From Rhizopus sp. PT2906 (lineage: Eukaryota; Mucoromycota; Mucoromycetes; Mucorales; Rhizopodaceae), in contig JAMYHX010000176.1 in NCBI GenBank assembly GCA_025529335.1, positions 1 through 64,000 of the forward strand: a stretch of DNA of 64,000 nucleotides, in the 5' to 3' direction. The notes beneath the pieces are model-generated. The model was given only the letters and a program-made list of their open reading frames with translations. It searched no databases and had not been told where the DNA came from. The first letter of the stretch is position 1. Each line of letters opens with the position of its first letter. Shown one piece after another: positions 58,560-64,000 of this stretch. Position numbers and translations under genes: made by a program.

Positions 58560-59731
58560 TTATTGCGGTTTTATAGGAGAGAGTTTGGCGAACTTTTTGG
58601 TTAAATCGACACCATAAAGATAGGAGGAGGTCATGACTATGAAGGCACCAAACATAAATACACCTGACGGTTGAAAGTTGAAGAGATAAATGCTGATTAT
58701 GCCAGAAACGATGATGGATAAACTAGTCGCAAATCCCTTTAAGATATTGTCTGCATATTTCACTACAATGGCCACTAATAGTCCACCCAATGCTTGATTT
58801 GCTACTACTACCCAAGTCAACCAGTCATAGCCCTGCAATAGTCCATCTCTCATAATAGGCTGTAAATCATAAGCCAGCATTCCGACCAGCGAAAAGAATG
58901 CTCCTGATATTCCTAGTTGAATATTGCGTACCCACATTGAAGTATCTGACGTCTTCAAGATCTTTTCAAAATAACAACCGGCAAATCCTGAAGAAACACA
59001 GCTAGTGATGACTGCAATTAATCCAATAAGGGGATTTTGAGGCGCCATCAAGATATCGTCTGCTTTTGATGGAGTTGAGTTGTTACTGTTTGGAGAACTT
59101 GACATACTTTGAGACTGAACAAGAGTCACACCAATCATGAGTAGTAGTAGAGCAAACCATTTATCGCGACTTAAACTCCTTCCCAATAAAACTACGCTAA
59201 ACACAGCCGTCGACATAATTTTCATTTGATAGGTCACCTGAAATGTTGCTGCTTCGAGATTACTTAATGCCACATAGAGTAAGTTGTTTTGCAGTGCATA
59301 TAAGCCAGAAGGTATAAGCATTTTCAGTGTTTCTCCTGGCTTGCCCAAAATCTCTCTTTTCACCATCAGACTAAATCTGTCCCAAGAACCTTGTTGATGT
59401 CGCATTACAGCAAGGCACGCCAGAATCTTTAATACCTCGGCTAAAAATACAGCTGTAGATGCCACATACATTGTTTGCCCTGGCTTTTGTACAATTCGTG
59501 AATATCTCATCATGAGTACCAGTGTACTATTTTGAGCTACTAGAACTATTAGCGATAACTGTTTTCTCGTTAGACCAAAAAAGACAGGTTGAGCTATTTA
59601 TATAAGAGATGATTACTCTGTAATCTAGTAACAAATGGTAAGAACTCACCTGTATGTTTATTATCTATTGTTGTGATTGGTAGTAGGGCCTTGTTTCCAA
59701 ACGTCCGCCGCGACTGATGATATACAGACAT
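58560..59731 (-). CDS. Golgi nucleotide-sugar transporter (SLC35A type)
   Basis: Antiporter of a UDP-sugar (UDP-galactose or UDP-GlcNAc class) against UMP in the Golgi membrane. Two exons: 59731-59650 (MSVYHQSRRRTFGNKALLPI...) and 59593-58560, in phase, 371 residues. About ten membrane helices. Family marks: LTRKQLSLIVLVAQNSTLVL, RYSR, STAVFLAEVLKILACLAV, PSGLYALQNNLLYVALSNLE, AATFQVTYQMKIMSTAVFSV, LVAIVVKYADNILKGFATSL and SIIVSGIISIYLF. Human SLC35A2/A3 share most of these, but the exact sugar cannot be read. Short loop with Ser/Asn run at about 205. The first exon was found by splicing and is supported by frame and acceptor; a later in-frame ATG at 59513 would lose the first span. Confidence 0.92.
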
Positions 59732-60790
59732 ATTGTATTATAATTATTATTATTAGGTAGTAATAATAGTAGTAAGAAAGTAATATTACAAAAAGAGAAA
59801 AAAAAAAGGTCAGAAGGACTAATAAAAGTAAGTTCTAAAGAGACGGTCTGTTTGAAGACCAGATATCCAATTAAAATCATTTATTAACTTACTCTTTTAC
59901 TACTGTCGCACTAAACTTTCTTTTTACCCAACTATTTAAAAGAGGGGCAAGAATGATTGATACACAAGCATTTATTTGATCTTTTTTACTTGTGGAAACT
60001 CCATTTTAAATATGGATACAGAGGGATCGTCGCTGCTCCACCTTTGCCTTAAAACTCAGAATGACTACAAGGAAAAAAAAAAAACTTTTTAATGAGGTTA
60101 CTCTAATTGGCTTGTTTGATCATTGGCTTTAAATACTCTAGTTTCATCAAGCTAAAGTTTTTATTTGACCATTTCAGATATTGACTCTACTGAATTAAAA
60201 TTTTACTATGGTTGTCAACTGGAGTCGATCTGATGATTTTTTTTTACTTGTACCTTCACGTTTTCTTTAGAGCAGAGTAGCACAAAGATTTGCGTACCTG
60301 TAACTGCATGTTGTACAAGGCAATGGTTGTAACCAAGACAACCATTTCTCCCCCCCCCTGCAGAAATGAATGCTTATTGTTTCAAGTTACCATGGTTTTT
60401 GGCATTCATCATTTTATTAAGATCCTGAGATTATGTAAGCAATTAAAAAATAGTGTCATTTTTATGAATAGAAGTTCTTTCATGAATCTTCAAGTAGCGA
60501 TTCATTTGATCTAATGTGCTATCTAAATGACATTGATTGTAATATCTACCAAAGATTTAGTAAATATGAATATCCGATAAACAGCTCCCCTTTTTATTTT
60601 TTCAGCCAAAATCAATGACAAACTCAGTTTTGACGTAATTTATCAAGGTTTATCTAAACTGGACACTTGTACTAACTTGGTATTGGAAGATTTATTTTTA
60701 AAGCGAAAATCATGTATGTAAAATGATATATATATAAAACATGTGTATATAAATGTGTGCGTTAAATAAAGATAAAAAATATGAATGACA
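59732..60790. other. Intergenic
   Basis: AT-rich, with (TAA)n near 59737-59775. A run of 9 C (60351-60359) is the longest GC homopolymer seen. Nothing recognised. Confidence 0.5.
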
Positions 60791-63552
60791 TTACTTTCTG
60801 CCTAGGTGCTTCTTGAACAATGGATGATGTTCTCTAGTAGATGTGTTTCCATTGCCACGACCGCGACTAGCAAATTGACCTCCTGCATTACGATTATACT
60901 CAATGTATGCCATGTTATCACCGCCCGCCAATGTCTTGGACGTCGTAACTTGTCGTTTGACCAGACCAGTTGAACGATTTTTAGCAGCCACCTTTTTATC
61001 AGTAATTCTTCCAACATCATCGACATTTATCAATTCTTCTTCCATGTCAGTCTAAAATAAAGTAATTAGCATATGCATAAAAGAAAACAATTTGACTGTA
61101 TATTACTTCATTCGTAAGCAAGACAGCCTTCAAGAGGTCCATTTGCTCTTGATGAGTTCTAAACACAATATTGGGATCACTGTCCATTCCTTCTAGATTG
61201 GTAATAACCTTGAAGGCATAACCTTGATCAATTAAGAATTGTTGTCGTTTTGTTGAGTAGTACATCTCTTGGGTGTCTCGAGATACAAGTGAATAGAAAA
61301 AAGCATTGAAACCTTCGTCATTACGTCTTTTGGCCCGAAGAATACGGCCTAATCTTTGTGCTTCTTGACGTCTAGAACCATAGTGTGAAGAAATTTGAAT
61401 CAAGCATGTAGCTTCTGGTAAATCGATACTTGTGTCTCCAACTTTTGACAAAAAGATAGTATTGACAGCAGGGTTATATTGAAAGTTTTGCAAAATACGC
61501 ATACGTTCTTGTTGACCAGTACCACCATAAATATAAGGCTTTCCTAATTTCTTTGCATATTCCTTTATAAAAAGGATTAGACACGCTTATCATTCAACAC
61601 TTTCTATATCAACTTACAATGAGAGCATACACATTATCTGAAAAGACAATAATCTTATCTCCTCTTCTTTCATGATAATTGATTAAATACTGGCATGCTT
61701 GGAACTTTTTGGGGTTCATCACATAAAGTAATGTTCGCTTTCGAGAATTCTCATATAAATATTCCTTGTAGAACTCAGGAGTCATTGGGCACCATACTTC
61801 TGCACATTGAACATTAGCGATATGACCACGACTGGCCAAATCCATCCAATTCGCTTCATAAAGCTTAGGACCGATTAAAAAGTTCAGGTCATCAATCTTT
61901 TCATCTTCACGCACCAAGGTAGCAGTGAGCCCCAATTTAGCATGGGCTGCAATTGTGGTTACCACAGTACGAAACATATTTGCAGGAACAACGTGTACTT
62001 CATCAAGCAGCAAGAATCCCCATTCACGAGATTCCAAAAACTCCATCATTTTTTGCGCATCATACGATCTTTTACGCTTATTGGCAACCATAGAATAGGT
62101 TGATATTACGATACCAGAAGCGCCAGAAAACTTTTCTTTGCAGTCAGAAGTGAAAACGGCAACTTGATTTTCTTTAACACTGCTCCATTGCAAAAACTGT
62201 TGTTTCCACTGCATGACAGATACTGAAGATGTACACAAGACGAGACAGCTCTTCTTGATCGTACAGGCAGCAGTGATTCCTACAAGTGTTTTACCCGCAC
62301 CACATGGCAAAACAATGATACCAGAACGAGCACGACCATTACCAAACATCTTGGAAAGACTCTTTTCCTGATATGGACGAATTGTCGTTGTTGGCTTGAG
62401 ATCGATTTCTAGATTTGCGTTCACCGTGTCATTTCTGAAATCATATTCTTCCAACATTGGATAATCGATATCATTACATCGTTTCTTGATATTCTCAACG
62501 TGTTCTGCAGCAATTTCAAAAGAATGAACCTGTTCGCTTCCAAAATCGTCTTCTTCGTCCTCTTTGTCTATGCCAACAACAGCTCCAAAATATTTTTCTT
62601 CCTCTTTTCTACGCTCAATTTCTTCGGCAGTCAATTCTTTAGGCTTTTCAGCATTTACATCCTCTTTCGGCTTCTGAACTCCTGAAATAGTCAAATCTTT
62701 TCCTGTTGGCTTAGAACTGACCAAAAGCACGGCTGAACCTGGTGGCGCACTAATGACCTGATCGTTCTCATCACGGACGACACGACCTGAGCTGATAACA
62801 GGATCTTTGAGAAGCATCTGCAAGGTTTCCGGATGTGAAGATTCAACAAAGTATCGATTGTGTTTTAATACGAGCTTTACTTTGCCATAGGATAGTGTAC
62901 ATTGACGTATAAACTGTGTAATTGAATCTGGTACTGGTACTTTACTTAGACGATTTAACACTTCAATTATATCCTCTGTTTCTAATCCAACAGATACTGC
63001 TGCGTAGAGTGAGTATGGCGTCAACTTGTATTCATGAATATGAGCTGGTCTGTGTTGTTTTCAATTAGTTATTTCATAAAGATAAGACGGTCATGTCCTT
63101 ACCGACTCACTGGTTCACTAATAGCAACCAAAAAATCTTGAGCTTGTTCGGCAATAGGTGAAAATCCTTCAAGGATGATGTGACCATCTTCTGGACTGAT
63201 CCATAAAGGTCTCGATTCATGGTCTTTCTTTAAAGGAAGGTATGTGTAATCTTCTTTGCCAAAGATGTGCGAAATGAAGTCTGTCTTATTTTCTAAATTA
63301 TCAATGTGTGGTTTCAAGGCATTGATTTCTAAATTTGCATTCTTTGGAACTATTGTTTGTTTCAATAAAATTAGAATGAACAAGTGAATTATTCCTGTTC
63401 AATTACCGTATAATTTGGATTGTACTGAAGCATCTAATTGGACATCGTCTTCATCGTCACTATAAGTTTCTATATAAATGAACTCAATTAATACACATGT
63501 GCATATATACGCACATTGCGTAAGCACCTTCGATCTTTCTTTTGTTGCTCAT
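60791..63552 (-). CDS. SSL2: TFIIH helicase subunit XPB / Ssl2 (Rad25)
   Basis: 3'-5' DNA translocase of TFIIH, needed for promoter opening and nucleotide excision repair. Six exons (63552-63528, 63469-63407, 63349-63103, 63049-61618, 61562-61107, 61051-60791), all in phase, 827 residues. The N-terminal domain carries ISPEDGHIILEGFSPIAEQA and TPYSLYAAVSVGLET. Helicase motifs follow: RPYQEKSLSKMFGNGRARSG, Walker A PCGAGKT (about 360), motif Ia (CTSSVSVMQWKQQF), DEVH box LLLDEVHVVP (about 462), motif III LGLTATLVRED, and in the second lobe GDTSIDLPEA, SRRQEAQRLGRILRAKRR (motif VI). It ends in a basic region as in Ssl2. Start chosen because ATG AGC AAC AAA gives MSNKRKIEETYSDDEDD, an acidic start as in XPB. 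No damage seen. Confidence 0.95.
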
Positions 63553-63799
63553 CAAAATAAATTGTGGACAAGCAAAAAAAGGGTTGAATTGAAACTAGCC
63601 GCAGCAAGTGCATTTAATTGAAACTTGTAAAAAATACCTAAAATGTATGTAATGTCACATGATGAGGACTGTTCTTTTCTTCGCATGAGCATCTTTCAGC
63701 TAATGCTACGGGGCGTGGGCTGTAATTTCATTTTACAATTTCACACGACCAAAGCCTCTACCTAACCTAAGGCTGTCCAGTATGAATATCCATTAATGT
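63553..63799. other. XPB upstream region
   Basis: Only spacer before the MITE. Nothing else recognised. Confidence 0.5.
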
Positions 63800-64000
63800 A
63801 AAATACATTTGAAATGATCTTGGTTCTTTATTGATCGAACTGACAACATAAAATTAAGATAAATAAATGAATAACAACATTTCTTTTTTATCTCCTCCTT
63901 CTTGAAAGAAACAAACCAAGGTGGTGACTTTATAAATTCATGTTTAGCTCGACGCTATACATTGAAACGTTTTGTTGGCGACATCACAGATAGTGGCTAA
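63800..64000 (-). mobile_element. MITE family A, copy 4 (cut by window end)
   Basis: ATCGAACTGACAACATAAAATTAAGATAAATAAATGAATAACAACATTTCTTTTT... AAGGTGGTGACTTTATAAATTCATG matches the inner part of 33258-33554 in the same orientation. The right end lies outside the window and the left border is uncertain. Confidence 0.7.

Overview
The window is nuclear DNA from a filamentous fungus, most likely a mucoralean member of Mucoromycota. The reasons are: AT-rich intergenic DNA; many short (about 50-85 nt) GT-AG introns; an MT-A70 adenine methyltransferase of the type found in early-diverging fungi; Ndc10/Crypton-like recombinase relics; and a Fanzor nuclease. The species cannot be named from the sequence alone. 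Gene models are hand-spliced, with phases checked where exon coordinates are given.

Layout. 0.5-3.1 kb: a decayed MLH1 mismatch-repair gene (- strand), head to head with an intact MT-A70 gene (3.2-4.9 kb). 6.0-6.7 kb: a calmodulin-like gene. 7.7-9.5 kb: a THI20-type fusion of HMP-P kinase and TenA. 10.3-11.5 kb: a broken gene split by a solo LTR. 11.9-14.2 kb: a PPR protein, tail to tail with a secreted protein. 16-19 kb: a MITE and a Pho85-type cyclin. 20.3-22.4 kb: a tyrosine-recombinase relic and a TIR MITE. 23.5-24.3 kb: a coiled-coil protein. 25.7-29.4 kb: a Pan1-like EH-domain endocytic scaffold. 30.5-31.5 kb: a secreted protein with three Cys-rich repeats and a GATA-motif promoter. 34.5-35.5 kb: MGM101. 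36.6-37.9 and 56.5-57.8 kb: two paralogous SAM methyltransferases. 40.3-43.1 kb: a Fanzor nuclease. 44.3 kb: a small secreted Cys-rich peptide. 47.2-50 kb: an M28 vacuolar membrane protease. 50.4-51.7 kb: nested transposon relics. 52.6-56.2 kb: a peroxisomal-type ABC half-transporter and a SCAMP. 58.6-59.7 kb: a nucleotide-sugar transporter. 60.8-63.6 kb: the TFIIH helicase XPB/Ssl2.

The most notable system is the Fanzor (eukaryotic TnpB-like, RNA-guided nuclease family). Its frame has a TGA at codon 39 and is split by a 299-bp solo LTR (TG...CA ends, 5-bp target duplication GACAG) whose removal restores the frame exactly. Upstream are three tandem copies of an intron-like unit of about 130 bp. 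A perfect 7-bp stem-loop covers the stop codon, where guide RNA scaffolds of this family usually lie. A second solo LTR of the same family sits at 10.8 kb with its own target duplication.

The housekeeping genes are otherwise unrelated and show no operon-like grouping. The accessory DNA is a mix of MITEs, solo LTRs and Tc1- and recombinase-type relics inserted between and into genes.
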